Shown piece after piece: positions 37,666-47,830 of a stretch of 64,000 nt of DNA. The translations under genes were made by a program, and so were the position numbers. The notes beneath the pieces are model-generated. The model did not search any database. It was given only the letters and a program-made list of their open reading frames with translations, and was not told where the DNA came from. Every line of letters begins with the position of its first letter. The stretch's first letter is position 1. This DNA is from Pseudovibrio axinellae (GTDB taxonomy: Bacteria; Pseudomonadota; Alphaproteobacteria; Rhizobiales; Stappiaceae), in the NCBI RefSeq assembly GCF_900110875.1, contig NZ_FOFM01000002.1, positions 434,001-498,000 on the forward strand, written 5' to 3'.

Positions 37666-37749
37666 GTAAAGTCCTTGTAACTAGCCCGGCTCTTTGATGT
37701 CCGGAACGATACATAGGTGGCTCACCGCATGAGCAAGGCCTATCAGAGT

Positions 37750-38640
37750 TTATTTTCCAGGTGTCGGCCGTAAAGCTCGGTTAGCCTCAGGCTCCCGTAT
37801 TTTTTCGCGGAACGGGCTGGCATTGTACACCCCAAGAATATTCAGTTCGGTCGAATAAAACGCCAGCTCTTCAAGTGCAAGGGCTACATTTGGTTCTTCT
37901 GGGTGTCCTTCGACGTCCGCATAGAACATTGAAGCGAAAAACTGGCCTGCAAACTGGTAAGATTCTAACTTAGTCATGTTCACATTGTTTGTAGCAAAAC
38001 CACCAAGGACTTTATACAGGGCTGCAGAAACATTGCGCACGCGGAACACGAATGTTGTGATGATAGGCTGACCTGTATTTGCCGTCAGCTTCTCTTCTCG
38101 GGACAAAATTACGAAGCGCGTAGTGTTGTGAGCTGCATCTTCACAATCGCGCGCCAAAATATCAAGGCCGTAAACGTCGGCAGCAAGCTCGGGAGCAAAA
38201 GCTGCGACAGACTTATCGCCAGCCTCAATAACCTGACGGGCAGAACCTGCTGTATCTGCACCGATAATTGGCGTCAAACCGTGCTCGCGAATGAAGTTTC
38301 TACACTGCCCAAGGCCCATAACATGGCTCTGAACACTCTTAAGATCTTCCATCTTGGTGCCCGGAATACCCATCAGCTGAAAGCGGATTGGCATGAAATA
38401 CTCACCAATGATGTGCAGACTGCTGCGCGGAAGTAAGTGGTGAATATCAGCAACGCGACCTGCTACAGAGTTCTCGATCGGGATCATCCCAAGCTCTGCA
38501 TCACCGTTTTCGATAGCCTGGAAGCAGTCTTCAAAAGTCGGGCATGGGATAGCTTGGTACTCTGGATAGACACTATTACATGCCATATGGGAGTTGGCTC
38601 CCACCTCTCCCTGAAACACGACTTTACGCTGTTCTGACAT
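37750..38640 (-). CDS. pheA: Prephenate dehydratase
   Basis: Converts prephenate to phenylpyruvate in phenylalanine synthesis. 296 residues from the ATG at 38640 (MSEQRKVVFQGE); a GTG 12 bases upstream is possible. The PDT domain (about 6-185) has GEVGANSHMA, the PIENSVAGRV loop at about 58-67 and the catalytic TRF in NTTRFVILSRE. A C-terminal ACT domain (about 200-280) with KLESYQFAGQFFASMFYADVEG-like pattern indicates feedback inhibition by phenylalanine. No chorismate mutase domain is fused. Confidence 0.96.
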   Translation of the reverse strand: MSEQRKVVFQGEVGANSHMACNSVYPEYQAIPCPTFEDCFQAIENGDAELGMIPIENSVAGRVADIHHLLPRSSLHIIGEYFMPIRFQLMGIPGTKMEDLKSVQSHVMGLGQCRNFIREHGLTPIIGADTAGSARQVIEAGDKSVAAFAPELAADVYGLDILARDCEDAAHNTTRFVILSREEKLTANTGQPIITTFVFRVRNVSAALYKVLGGFATNNVNMTKLESYQFAGQFFASMFYADVEGHPEEPNVALALEELAFYSTELNILGVYNASPFREKIREPEANRALRPTPGK

Positions 38641-39197
38641 CACTATACTCACAGGTATTTAGAAACGGGTTATGTTTAAAGGCTTTGCTCTGGTTAGCGA
38701 AGCGAAAACCTCTACAAAGTGCCCTAGATGTGTGTGAAAGCAAAACTAAAACCGTTTACTGCGGCGAAACATAAGGTGAGAAGAGCTCAAGAATGCTCAG
38801 AGCAGAGATGGAAGAAGGAAAAGAAACACGAAATCCCCAGATCTCTAATGGAATATCTGTGATATATTGTCGCAGAAAGTTCTACTAACTGAGCTTAGGC
38901 GCAGAAGGCGTTTTTTGAGGCTTCTCTCCAAGAGCGCGCTGTATTCTCGAAAATATCAGTAGTTTATAGTAATTTTAGACTGATCGCCGGTGGGGCGGGT
39001 AGCCTTATTCGTTTTTCTGAGGCCGCAAAGATCGGCTGGCGGTCCACACCACTGCAAAAGTCCTAGGAAAAACACTAATAAAATTATGGACAAACGCCCA
39101 AGCTTAACTGTAGTTTCCCAGCAAAATACACAGATCGTGTTAGGCGCCAATCCTTTCTGACTAGGCGAACCTAACCAATATTCGGAGCGTGTGAGCT
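38641..39197. other. Intergenic region pheA / cytochrome c
   Basis: About 550 bases between divergent genes. I see no credible coding frame, RNA or repeat; a 64-codon minus-strand frame (38956-39150) lacks a start signal and family pattern. In many Rhizobiales kdsB lies here between pheA and the cytochrome c gene; it is absent. Promoters for both flanking genes must be in this stretch. Confidence 0.5.
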
Positions 39198-39746
39198 ATG
39201 AATTCGTTTGAACTGAACAAAATTGCGGGCGCAATTCTGTTCGCTTTGGTTGCATTCATGGGCCTGAATGTTTTGACGGAAGTCATCTTCGCGCCACATG
39301 AAGACGAAAAACGCGGTTTTGAAATTGAAGTTGCCGGTGCTGATGACGGTGCAGGCGATAATGCTGCGGAAGAAGCCAAGGTCGCGTCAATTGAAGAATT
39401 GCTCGCTACTGCTTCTGTTGAAGCCGGCGCAAGACAGGCCAGAAAATGTGCCGCATGCCATTCCTTTGACCAAGGTGGCCCAAATAAAGTTGGCCCTGCT
39501 CTTTGGGGGGTTGTCGGTCGCGCACCTGCAACGCATGCAGGCTTCTCCTACTCCTCAGCAATGCGGGAGTTTGGCACGAGTAATCCTGAATGGACATTCG
39601 AGCAGCTTAACGAGTTTGTTAAAGCTCCGAGGAAGCATGTTTCTGGCACGTCCATGGGTTATGCAGGCATGAAAAAAGATAGTCAGCGCGCTGATTTGAT
39701 TGCCTACCTGCGGTCGCTTTCAGACAACCCAGTGCCTATCAACTAA
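39198..39746 (+). CDS. Membrane-anchored class I cytochrome c (CycM-like)
   Basis: 182 residues. An uncleaved N-terminal anchor helix (about 8-30, AGAILFALVAFMGLNVL) is followed by an acidic linker and a cytochrome c domain with the haem site CAACH in RKCAACHSFDQGG (about residues 86-90) and a methionine ligand region TSMGYAGMKK. It ends with the usual ADLIAYLRSLS helix. Rhizobial CycM proteins carry electrons from the bc1 complex to cytochrome oxidase; this role is inferred from family and from the pheA neighbour seen in rhizobia. Confidence 0.92.
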   Translation: MNSFELNKIAGAILFALVAFMGLNVLTEVIFAPHEDEKRGFEIEVAGADDGAGDNAAEEAKVASIEELLATASVEAGARQARKCAACHSFDQGGPNKVGPALWGVVGRAPATHAGFSYSSAMREFGTSNPEWTFEQLNEFVKAPRKHVSGTSMGYAGMKKDSQRADLIAYLRSLSDNPVPIN

Positions 39747-39794
39747 GAATGAATTCAATTCACCCCTGTATATGGGGGTGGAAAGCTATCTAAG

Positions 39795-39821
39795 AGCCGG
39801 GATTTTGTCCCGGCTTTTTTA
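39795..39821 (+). terminator. Terminator after the cytochrome c gene
   Basis: Perfect 8-bp stem agccggga/tcccggct (39795-39802 with 39808-39815), loop ttttg, then tttttt. A smaller stem cacccc/ggggtg precedes it at about 39761-39780. Confidence 0.9.
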
Positions 39822-40023
39822 TTGTCTACATTTGCGTGAATGCTAACGTTTTCCTCGTTTCTTCCAGTTAAATTTTTGTCATCTTCGCAAAAGCCATTGT
39901 CGCAGAAGCGTTTTAAGCCATAATCATAGCTTAGGTAAGACTGGAAACTGCAAGAAGAGTTCAATTTAAGGCGCCAGTGGTTTTCTACGCTAAAGATATT
40001 GATTGTATTTAAGGAGGATTGTT

Positions 40024-41889
40024 TTGCGCACCAGGCTCATTAGCTCTTTAACAGGTTTGGCGCTTGCAACTGCAAGCCTGACAGCTTCCGCCGCAATTGC
40101 TGAAACGAATGAACCTGAATGGCGGTACGCAGATTCCCTCATTAGCGAACCACAAATGCCAAAGGGATTTAAGCATTTCCCATATGTGAACCCGGAGGCC
40201 CCGAAAGGCGGGAAAGTTCGCCTTTCCTGGACAGGTACGTTTGACAGTTTGAACCCGGTAGCGACCAAGGGTGTTTTGGCGATTGGTGCTGGCCTTATCT
40301 ACGATAGCTTAATGACGCCCTCCCTTAGTGAGTCCTCAACCGAATACGGTTTGATTGCGGATGCGCTTAAGTACCCAGATGACTTTTCCTGGGTGATCTA
40401 CCGCTTGCGGCCCGAGGCGCGCTGGCATGATGGCAAACAGATAACCACAGAGGATGTGGGCTGGTCATTCGATCAATGGACAACGCTGGATCCATCGAGA
40501 AAATACTATTATCGACATGTCACAGGCTATGAAATCTTAAGCCCAACAGAGATTCGCTTTAATTTCGGTAAACCCGGCAATCGCGAAGCGCCGCAAATCC
40601 TTGGCTCGCTTTTTGTTATGCCAAAGCATTGGTGGACTGCGAAGGATAAGAATGGCAACCCGCGCGATATTTCGAGAAGTACGCTGGAGGTCCCTCTCGG
40701 CTCTGGAGCCTATCGAGTTGGTGAGGTCATACCGGGCCGCTCAATTAGTTATGAGCGTGTAAAAGACTACTGGGCTGAGGACCTGAATGTAAATGTTGGC
40801 TCTAACAACTTTGATACAATTTCCTACGATTATTACCGGGACGAAACGGTTCAATTAGAAGCGTTTAAAGCTGATCGGTTTGATTGGCGGACAGAAGCAA
40901 CCGCGAAAAACTGGGCGACCGCTTACGATATCCCTGCAGTCAACGCAAACCATATTGTATTGGAAAAATTTCCGCAGACGTATCGCGGAAGCGGACTGAT
41001 GCTGGGCTTCATCCTTAACACACGTAAGGAGAAGTTTCAGGACCAGCGTGTTCGCCGTGCCATGAACTATGCGCTTAATTTCCAGGAAATGAATCGCACA
41101 ATCTTTTTTGATCAATACACGCGGTTCACCAGCTACTTTGACGGAACCAAGCTCGCATCAGTTGGACTTCCGGAAGGGCGCGAGTTGGAAACCCTCAAGT
41201 CTTTGAAGGCACCAGTGCCGGAACAGGTGTTCACCGAGGCCTATGAGAATCCGGTTTCAGAAGATACGCGCCAAGAGCGGTCTAACCTGAGAAAAGCTGT
41301 CGGCCTCTTAAAGGAAGCTGGCTATGTTCAAAAGCAGGGTAAGCTGATTGATAAAGAAACCGGTGAACCATTTACGATTGAGTATTTGTTGAATGGTGGC
41401 CGTTTTGAACGTGTTGCGCTCCGTTATCAGGCCTCACTTAAGAAAATAGGCATTGATCTGCAATTGCGCGTCGTTGATAGCTCTCAATATGTAAACCGGG
41501 TTCGCAGCCGTGATTTCGGCATGATTTACACTGGTTGGGCGCAGTCCCTTTCTCCAGGTAATGAACAACGAGAGTATTGGGGCTCCGATGCTGCAGATAG
41601 TGCAGCCTCTCAAAACTATGCAGGCATAAAGAACCCGGCCATCGATGAGCTCATTGATATCATCATCAACGCCAAGAACCGCGAAGACTTGGTTGCCGCA
41701 ACCAAAGCTCTGGATCGTATCCTGATGTGGGAACAGTACGTTGTTCCAGGGTGGACATCCCCGTTCAGTCGTGTCGCCCGATGGGATCGTTTCTCACATC
41801 CAAAACAACTTCCTGAATTTTCCATCGGTTTCCCAACAGTTTGGTGGTGGGATGAAGCAAAAGCTAAGAAGATACAGGGGGCCAATTGA
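40024..41889 (+). CDS. Peptide ABC transporter periplasmic binding protein, YejA-like (Sec-exported)
   Basis: 621 residues. The start is TTG 40024: a perfect AAGGAGG at 40011-40017 lies six bases upstream, and the longer frame start at 40003 would read through that site. A Sec signal peptide (MRTRLISSLTGLALATASLTASAAIA) precedes a family 5 solute-binding domain with GGKVRLSWTGTFDSLNPV and PDDFSWVIYRLRPEARWHDG. It binds oligopeptides for the downstream importer; E. coli YejABEF also takes up microcin C. Its stop overlaps the start of the next binding protein (ATGA at 41887-41891). Confidence 0.9.
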   Translation: MRTRLISSLTGLALATASLTASAAIAETNEPEWRYADSLISEPQMPKGFKHFPYVNPEAPKGGKVRLSWTGTFDSLNPVATKGVLAIGAGLIYDSLMTPSLSESSTEYGLIADALKYPDDFSWVIYRLRPEARWHDGKQITTEDVGWSFDQWTTLDPSRKYYYRHVTGYEILSPTEIRFNFGKPGNREAPQILGSLFVMPKHWWTAKDKNGNPRDISRSTLEVPLGSGAYRVGEVIPGRSISYERVKDYWAEDLNVNVGSNNFDTISYDYYRDETVQLEAFKADRFDWRTEATAKNWATAYDIPAVNANHIVLEKFPQTYRGSGLMLGFILNTRKEKFQDQRVRRAMNYALNFQEMNRTIFFDQYTRFTSYFDGTKLASVGLPEGRELETLKSLKAPVPEQVFTEAYENPVSEDTRQERSNLRKAVGLLKEAGYVQKQGKLIDKETGEPFTIEYLLNGGRFERVALRYQASLKKIGIDLQLRVVDSSQYVNRVRSRDFGMIYTGWAQSLSPGNEQREYWGSDAADSAASQNYAGIKNPAIDELIDIIINAKNREDLVAATKALDRILMWEQYVVPGWTSPFSRVARWDRFSHPKQLPEFSIGFPTVWWWDEAKAKKIQGAN

Positions 41890-43760
41890 TGACGATCGGT
41901 CAGATAGATAGGCGTAACTTCCTGCAGTTCAGTGCCGCAACCATGGCTGCATTTCTCGTTCCTGGGGGCGCCTTGCCAGTACAGGCAGGGACAGTAAGCC
42001 ACGGTCTGTCTGTTTTTGGTGATTTGAGATACCCAGCGCACTTCAAGGCTTTTGACTATGTCAATCCTGAGGCGCCTGTTGGTGGCAAGATCGCAATGAC
42101 TGCGCCAAATTGGACCTTTAACCAGAACCCACAGACCTTCAATACATTCAACTCCTTTATCCTGAAGGGTGATGCCCCGCCGCGAATGGAGCGTTGCTTT
42201 GATAGCCTGATGGTGCGCGCCTTTGATGAGCCTGATGCGGTTTACGGGCTGGTGGCAGAAAGTGCGCAGGTTTCTGCAGATGGCAACTTCGTCATCTTTA
42301 AAATTCGTCCAGAAGCCCGTTTTCACGATGGGTCTGTGCTCAACGCAGAAGATGTCGCCTTCAGCTTGAATACCCTGAAGGAAAAAGGCCATCCGATCAT
42401 CAGCCAATCCATCAAGGAGATGGTTTCTGCAACAGCACCTGATGAGCACACCGTCACCGTTGCTTTCTCGGGAAACCACAGTCGGCAGCTTCCTTTGCTG
42501 GTTGCAACGCTGCCGATCTTTTCCAAGGCCTACTACACCCGCTACAAGTTTGAAGCTTCGACCCTGACACCACCCCTATCGTCTGGCCCTTACATGGTCG
42601 GGCGATACGAAATTGGCCGGTTTATTGAATATTCAAAGGTTGAAAATTATTGGGCGAAAGATCTCCCTGTAAAAAAGGGACATAATAACTTTCAGGTCAT
42701 TCGCCTCGACTTTTTCAGAGACCGTCAGGCAACCTTTGAAGCCTTCAAGAAGGGCCGTTTGACGTTCCATGAGGAGTTCTCCTCCAAGACTTGGGCAACT
42801 GAGTATAACTTTCCTGCTCTGACAGAAGGCCGTGTTGTTAAAAAGGAATTTGCCATCCGCTTGCCTTCAGGGGCTCAGGGCTGGTTCTTGAACACACGCC
42901 GTGAAAAATTATCTGACCCAAAGGTCCGCAAGGCTCTTGGTTATGCATTTGATTTTGAATGGTCAAATGTGGCGCTTTTTTACGATCTTTACACCAGAAC
43001 CCAGTCTTACTTTGAGAACTCAACAATGAAGGCAGTCGGCTTGCCAAGTCAGGCTGAACTTGCGTTGCTTGCGCCTTACAAGCAAGACCTGCCAGAAGAG
43101 GTCTTTGGAGAGGCAATCATACAGCCAATTTCTAATGGATCTGGTCAGGATAGAGTGCTTCTTAAAGAAGCATCTGTTCTGCTGGAAGAAGCAGGGTATG
43201 AGCGTAGCGGCGAGCAGCTGGTTGGCCCTGATGGAAAGCAACTGGAAGTGGAGTTTCTCTCCAACTCACCTGCTTTCGAGCGAATTGTGTTGCCCTACAT
43301 TAAAAACCTCAGGCTACTGGGTATTGAAGCAAATCTACGTGTTGTAGATCCGGCACAATTCCAGAAACGCTTGGATGATTTTGATTATGATATTGTCGGG
43401 CACCGTTTTTCGCTAAGACCAACACTTGGTCCAAGCATTCGAAACTTCTGGACGTCAGACTCTGCTGATACGTTTGGATCCTACAACCTTTCCGGCATTA
43501 AGATGCCCGTTGTAGATGATTTGGTGGAGAAAGCGCTGAATGCTGCCTCTCGTGAGGAAATGATAACTGCTGCCAGAGCATTGGATAGAGTCCTACGTGC
43601 TGGTTATTATTGGGTGCCGCAATGGTTCAAGGCATTCCATACAGTGGCTGTGTGGGACATGTTCGGTATTCCAAATGACATGCCAGCATTTGACTTCCCC
43701 GTTGAAACAACGTGGTGGGTAGATCTGGAAAAAGCTGCTCACATCGACATGGAAAATTAG
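41889..43760 (+). CDS. Second YejA-like periplasmic binding protein (Tat-exported)
   Basis: 623 residues from the ATG overlapping the previous stop. The N-terminus has a twin-arginine signal, DRRNFLQFSAATMAAFLVPGG, where RR-x-FLQ fits the Tat consensus, followed by PVQAG as possible cleavage region. The mature part is homologous to the upstream protein (PEAPVGGKIAMTAPNWTF, FKIRPEARFHDGS, GWFLNTRREKLSDPKVRKAL-type blocks). It is part of the same operon. The two proteins probably differ in peptide preference. Why one goes through Tat and the other through Sec is unclear. Confidence 0.9.
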   Translation: MTIGQIDRRNFLQFSAATMAAFLVPGGALPVQAGTVSHGLSVFGDLRYPAHFKAFDYVNPEAPVGGKIAMTAPNWTFNQNPQTFNTFNSFILKGDAPPRMERCFDSLMVRAFDEPDAVYGLVAESAQVSADGNFVIFKIRPEARFHDGSVLNAEDVAFSLNTLKEKGHPIISQSIKEMVSATAPDEHTVTVAFSGNHSRQLPLLVATLPIFSKAYYTRYKFEASTLTPPLSSGPYMVGRYEIGRFIEYSKVENYWAKDLPVKKGHNNFQVIRLDFFRDRQATFEAFKKGRLTFHEEFSSKTWATEYNFPALTEGRVVKKEFAIRLPSGAQGWFLNTRREKLSDPKVRKALGYAFDFEWSNVALFYDLYTRTQSYFENSTMKAVGLPSQAELALLAPYKQDLPEEVFGEAIIQPISNGSGQDRVLLKEASVLLEEAGYERSGEQLVGPDGKQLEVEFLSNSPAFERIVLPYIKNLRLLGIEANLRVVDPAQFQKRLDDFDYDIVGHRFSLRPTLGPSIRNFWTSDSADTFGSYNLSGIKMPVVDDLVEKALNAASREEMITAARALDRVLRAGYYWVPQWFKAFHTVAVWDMFGIPNDMPAFDFPVETTWWVDLEKAAHIDMEN

Positions 43761-43775
43761 GGACAAAAGAAGCCC

Positions 43776-44885
43776 ATGGGCGCCTATATTCTGCGTAGAT
43801 TGCTTTTGATGATCCCGACTCTGATCGGCATCATGGCAATTAACTTTGTTATTATCCAATTTGCACCGGGTGGGCCGATTGAGCAGGTTATTGCTCAATT
43901 GCAAGGGGATAATGTGTCTGCGACCAGTCGAATTTCTGGTGGGGGAAATGATTTAGGAAGCTCACCTGCTGCCAATCAGGGCGGTGGAGACAGTGCTGGA
44001 TCAAAATACCGCGGTGCGCAGGGACTTGACCCGGAGTTTATCAAGGAACTGGAAGTTCAGTTTGGTTTTGATAAGCCGCCGCTGGAACGTTTTGGGCGTT
44101 TGATTTTGGATTACGCCACTTTTAACTTCGGTGAGAGTTACTTTCGTGACATCGCAGTGGTTGATCTGATCATCGAAAAACTACCGGTGTCCATTTCTCT
44201 CGGCCTTTGGATGACCCTTATTTCCTACGGGATCTCAATCCCTCTCGGAATTCGCAAGGCAGTAAAGGACGGGACTTCCTTTGATGTTTGGACATCAACA
44301 GTCATAATTATTGGCTACGCTATTCCAGGGTTCCTCTTTGCGATCATCCTGATTGTTTTATTCGCCGGTGGCTCTTTCTGGGATTTCTTCCCCTTACGTG
44401 GTTTAACCTCGGAAGGCTGGAGTGATATGTCCTGGCCGCACCGTATTTTGGATTACTTCTGGCACCTGGTCTTGCCGCTGACCGCTATGGCCTTGTCAGC
44501 TTTTGCAACAACAACTCTTTTGACAAAGAACTCCTTTCTGGATGAGATCAGAAAGCAGTATGTGCAGACCGCCCGCGCCAAGGGCCTTACAGAACGGCAA
44601 GTTCTTTACGGGCATGTTTTCCGCAATGCCATGCTGATTGTTGTCGCAGGCTTCCCCGGAGCCTTTATCTCAGCATTCTTTGCAGGCTCGCTACTCATTG
44701 AGACGATCTTCTCTCTGGATGGGCTTGGCCTATTGGGGTTTGAATCTGCGCTGAACCGAGATTACGCGGTAATGTTTGCAACGCTCTACATCTTTTCGCT
44801 TATGGGGTTGATTGTGAACCTTGTCTCCGACCTCACCTACACCTGGATTGATCCCCGGATCGACTTTGAAAGCCGGGAGGTGTAA
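43776..44885 (+). CDS. yejB: Peptide ABC transporter permease YejB-like
   Basis: 369-residue inner-membrane permease of the binding-protein-dependent family. The N-terminus MGAYILRRLLLMIPTLIGI is the first helix of DppB/OppB-type permeases; a long periplasmic insert at about residues 45-90 distinguishes the YejB group. Six helices in all, with the EAA loop QTARAKGLTERQVLYGHVFRNA at about 265-286 contacting the ATPase. It starts 16 bases after the second binding protein and is followed by yejE after 6 bases. Confidence 0.93.
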   Translation: MGAYILRRLLLMIPTLIGIMAINFVIIQFAPGGPIEQVIAQLQGDNVSATSRISGGGNDLGSSPAANQGGGDSAGSKYRGAQGLDPEFIKELEVQFGFDKPPLERFGRLILDYATFNFGESYFRDIAVVDLIIEKLPVSISLGLWMTLISYGISIPLGIRKAVKDGTSFDVWTSTVIIIGYAIPGFLFAIILIVLFAGGSFWDFFPLRGLTSEGWSDMSWPHRILDYFWHLVLPLTAMALSAFATTTLLTKNSFLDEIRKQYVQTARAKGLTERQVLYGHVFRNAMLIVVAGFPGAFISAFFAGSLLIETIFSLDGLGLLGFESALNRDYAVMFATLYIFSLMGLIVNLVSDLTYTWIDPRIDFESREV

Positions 44886-44891
44886 CGCGCA

Positions 44892-46076
44892 ATGGATTCG
44901 CAACTCGAAAAACGCCTTCGCGATCAGGGCTACGAAACGATAAACCCACTCCCAGAACAAACCCAGCCACCTGAAAAGCGGCAAAGGCTATCTCCGCTTA
45001 ACAGTCGCCGACTGCAAAACTTCAAGGCAAACAGGCGGGGATACTGGGCGCTTTGGATCTTCCTCTTCCTGTTTTTAACAACGCTCTGCGCGGAATTTAT
45101 AACGAATGATCGGCCATTGCTGGTCTCGTACAAAGGAGAGATCCTAGCACCGATATTCGTTGACTATCCTGAGGAAAAGTTCAACGGTTTCCTTGCAACA
45201 ACCGACTATCGTGATCCGTTTATACAGGAGGAGATTGATGCTAATGGCTGGATTCTATGGCCGCCAATCCGCTACTCCTATCAAACGGTAAACAATGAAA
45301 TCCCGGTTCCTGCACCAGCTCCCCCGAGCTGGATGATGGACAAAGAGAAACGCTGTGAGCGCTACCCGGAAGGTGTGAACGACCCGAACTGTACGATTGG
45401 GAACTGGAACTGGCTTGGCACCGATGATCAGGGCCGCGACGTCCTTGCAAGGCTGGTCTATGGGTTTCGTATCTCCGTGCTCTTTGGCCTTGCTTTGACA
45501 CTGGCATCCTCTGTTATCGGCATTGGGGCAGGTGCGGTGCAGGGCTTTTATGGTGGCTGGGTTGATCTTGGTATGCAGCGTTTCATAGAAATATGGACGG
45601 CAATGCCGACGCTCTATCTCATTTTGATTATTTCGTCGGTGTTAACGCCAGGGTTTTGGATTCTCTTCTCCATTTTGCTCGCCTTTTCATGGGTCGCATT
45701 AGTGGGGGTGGTGCGCGCCGAATTCTTGAGAGGCAGGAACTTTGAGTATATCTCTGCTGCCCGCGCGCTGGGCGTTTCAAATACAACACTCATGCGTCGT
45801 CACCTGCTGCCAAATGCAATGGTCGCAACACTCACGTTCATGCCATTCATTCTAAACGGCTCTATTTCCACGCTGACAGCATTGGACTTCCTCGGTTTCG
45901 GCTTACCTCCTGGATCGGCCTCTCTGGGTGAGCTGCTCAAGCAGGGCAAAAACAATTTGCAAGCTCCCTGGCTCGGGATGACGGGTTTCCTTGTCCTGTC
46001 GATCATGCTCAGCCTGCTAATCTTCATCGGGGAAGCGGTTCGTGATGCCTTTGACCCTAGAAAAACGATGAATTGA
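44892..46076 (+). CDS. yejE: Peptide ABC transporter permease YejE-like
   Basis: 394 residues. The N-terminal cytoplasmic segment contains SPLNSRRLQNFKANRRGYWALWIF, the OppC_N signature, followed by a first helix, a large periplasmic loop (about 75-180) typical of YejE, and five further helices. The EAA loop is ISAARALGVSNTTLMRRHLLPNA. Ends in FDPRKTMN. It forms the transmembrane heterodimer with YejB and starts 6 bases after it. Confidence 0.93.
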   Translation: MDSQLEKRLRDQGYETINPLPEQTQPPEKRQRLSPLNSRRLQNFKANRRGYWALWIFLFLFLTTLCAEFITNDRPLLVSYKGEILAPIFVDYPEEKFNGFLATTDYRDPFIQEEIDANGWILWPPIRYSYQTVNNEIPVPAPAPPSWMMDKEKRCERYPEGVNDPNCTIGNWNWLGTDDQGRDVLARLVYGFRISVLFGLALTLASSVIGIGAGAVQGFYGGWVDLGMQRFIEIWTAMPTLYLILIISSVLTPGFWILFSILLAFSWVALVGVVRAEFLRGRNFEYISAARALGVSNTTLMRRHLLPNAMVATLTFMPFILNGSISTLTALDFLGFGLPPGSASLGELLKQGKNNLQAPWLGMTGFLVLSIMLSLLIFIGEAVRDAFDPRKTMN

Positions 46077-46093
46077 GAAAGGGAGGATCGGAC

Positions 46094-47728
46094 ATGAGTG
46101 ACAATCAAACGCTTCTCTCTGTTGAGAACCTGTCAGTCGCATTTCGCCAGGGCGAGAAGTTGAATCTGGCCGTCGATGGAATCTCCTTTGATATCAAAAA
46201 GGGTGAAACCGTCGCTCTGGTGGGTGAGAGCGGATCGGGTAAATCGGTCTCAGCACTTTCCGTGCTCAAGCTTTTGCCGTACCCAACAGCAAGTCACCCA
46301 ACCGGGAGGATTCCCTATCAGGGTGAAGACTTAATCGCTGCAACTGAAAGCGAAATGCGTAGGGTGCGAGGCAACAAGATCTCAATGATCTTTCAAGAGC
46401 CAATGAGCTCTTTGAACCCGGTGCACACCATTGAGCAGCAAGTCGCCGAAATCCTGAAGATCCATCGTGGGTTGGGTGAGACTAGCGCGAGAAAACGTGT
46501 GCTGGAACTGCTGAGCCAAGTCGGCATTCCAAACCCGGAAGAACGATTGAAATCGTACCCGCATCAGCTGTCTGGTGGACAGCGCCAGCGTGTCATGATT
46601 GCTATGGCACTGGCAAATGAACCGGATCTCTTGATTGCTGACGAGCCAACAACCGCGTTGGACGTAACAGTCCAGGCGCAAATTCTACAGTTGTTGAAGG
46701 ACCTGCAAAAGAGCACCGGCATGGCGATGCTCTTCATTACCCATGACCTTGGCATTGTTCGCCGGATCTCTGATCGCGTCTGTGTGATGACGCAGGGCAA
46801 AATTGTTGAAAGTGGTCACACCGACGATATCTTCGAAAGCCCGCAACACAACTACACGAAACACCTGCTTGCCGCAGAACCAAAAGGCTCTCCTCCTTCA
46901 AGTGATGCAAGTCAGCCCATCGTCGTTGAGGCGAAAGACCTCAAGGTCTGGTTCCCGGTTAAACGCGGATTTCTGCGCAAAACCGTGAGTCACATCAAAG
47001 CGGTGGATGGAATTGATGTCACGGTGCGCCGCGGGCAAACGCTTGGCATCGTTGGTGAAAGCGGGTCTGGTAAAACAACGCTCGGCCTTGCAATCCTGCG
47101 TATGATCTCATCCAATGGGCGGATTAGCTTCAGTGGCTCCGAAATTCAGGAGTATTCTTGGAAGCAGATGCGCCCGCTGCGCAGAGATATGCAGATCGTG
47201 TTTCAAGACCCGTTTGGCTCTCTATCTCCGCGCATGTCGGTCTCTGAGATCGTTGGCGAGGGGTTGAAGGTTCACATGCCAGCGCTTTCCTCAAGTGAGC
47301 GAGAAGCCAGGGTTGCCTCTGCACTGGAAGAAGTAGGCCTCGATGCAGCGACACGCTTCCGTTATCCGCATGAGTTTTCTGGCGGGCAACGTCAACGTAT
47401 CTCGATTGCACGCGCAATGGTGCTTGAGCCTAAATTTGTGATGCTGGACGAGCCAACCTCTGCTTTGGATATGAGCGTTCAAGCTCAGGTCGTAGACTTG
47501 CTTCGAGATCTGCAAGAGGCCCATGGCCTAGCATATCTGTTCATTTCTCACGACTTGAAGGTTGTTCGCGCGCTTGCCAATGATGTGGTTGTTATGCAGC
47601 ACGGCAAAGTGATGGAGGCAGGCACGTCAGATGAGGTCTTCGACACCCCTCAAACCGATTACACCAAAGCACTCATGGCTGCCGCATTCCGCATGGAAGC
47701 GATTGAAGGTGGTGTAATTGGAACGTAG
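46094..47728 (+). CDS. yejF: Peptide ABC transporter ATP-binding protein YejF-like (two ATPase domains)
   Basis: 544 residues from ATG 46094, which has gggagga upstream; a TTG at 46073 is not needed. Two complete ATPase domains are fused: Walker A GESGSGKS and signature LSGGQRQRV in the first (about 7-255), GESGSGKT and [10 protein letters not shown] in the second (about 275-530). Both have Walker B with DEPT. Such a double ATPase powers the YejBE permease. It ends the five-gene operon starting at 40024. Confidence 0.95.
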   Translation: MSDNQTLLSVENLSVAFRQGEKLNLAVDGISFDIKKGETVALVGESGSGKSVSALSVLKLLPYPTASHPTGRIPYQGEDLIAATESEMRRVRGNKISMIFQEPMSSLNPVHTIEQQVAEILKIHRGLGETSARKRVLELLSQVGIPNPEERLKSYPHQLSGGQRQRVMIAMALANEPDLLIADEPTTALDVTVQAQILQLLKDLQKSTGMAMLFITHDLGIVRRISDRVCVMTQGKIVESGHTDDIFESPQHNYTKHLLAAEPKGSPPSSDASQPIVVEAKDLKVWFPVKRGFLRKTVSHIKAVDGIDVTVRRGQTLGIVGESGSGKTTLGLAILRMISSNGRISFSGSEIQEYSWKQMRPLRRDMQIVFQDPFGSLSPRMSVSEIVGEGLKVHMPALSSSEREARVASALEEVGLDAATRFRYPHEFSGGQRQRISIARAMVLEPKFVMLDEPTSALDMSVQAQVVDLLRDLQEAHGLAYLFISHDLKVVRALANDVVVMQHGKVMEAGTSDEVFDTPQTDYTKALMAAAFRMEAIEGGVIGT

Positions 47729-47776
47729 CAGCTGACTGAAAAATGCTGCGGTATAGAATAGCTACCCAAACATAGT

Positions 47777-47802
47777 ATCATGGCCGCTCGTTCGGCCATG
47801 AT
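47777..47802. terminator. Hairpin between yejF and the convergent small gene
   Basis: Perfect 10-bp stem atcatggccg/cggccatgat (47777-47786 with 47793-47802), loop ctcgtt. No long T-tract on either side. As it lies between convergent genes it probably protects or terminates both transcripts. Confidence 0.6.
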
Positions 47803-47830
47803 AACCTGTGGTGGTTGAGATGGACGACAA

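Noticed and set aside
41616-42479. 287-codon minus-strand frame across the two binding protein genes
   Set aside because: Opposite two clear homologous genes in an operon; composition typical of an antisense shadow.
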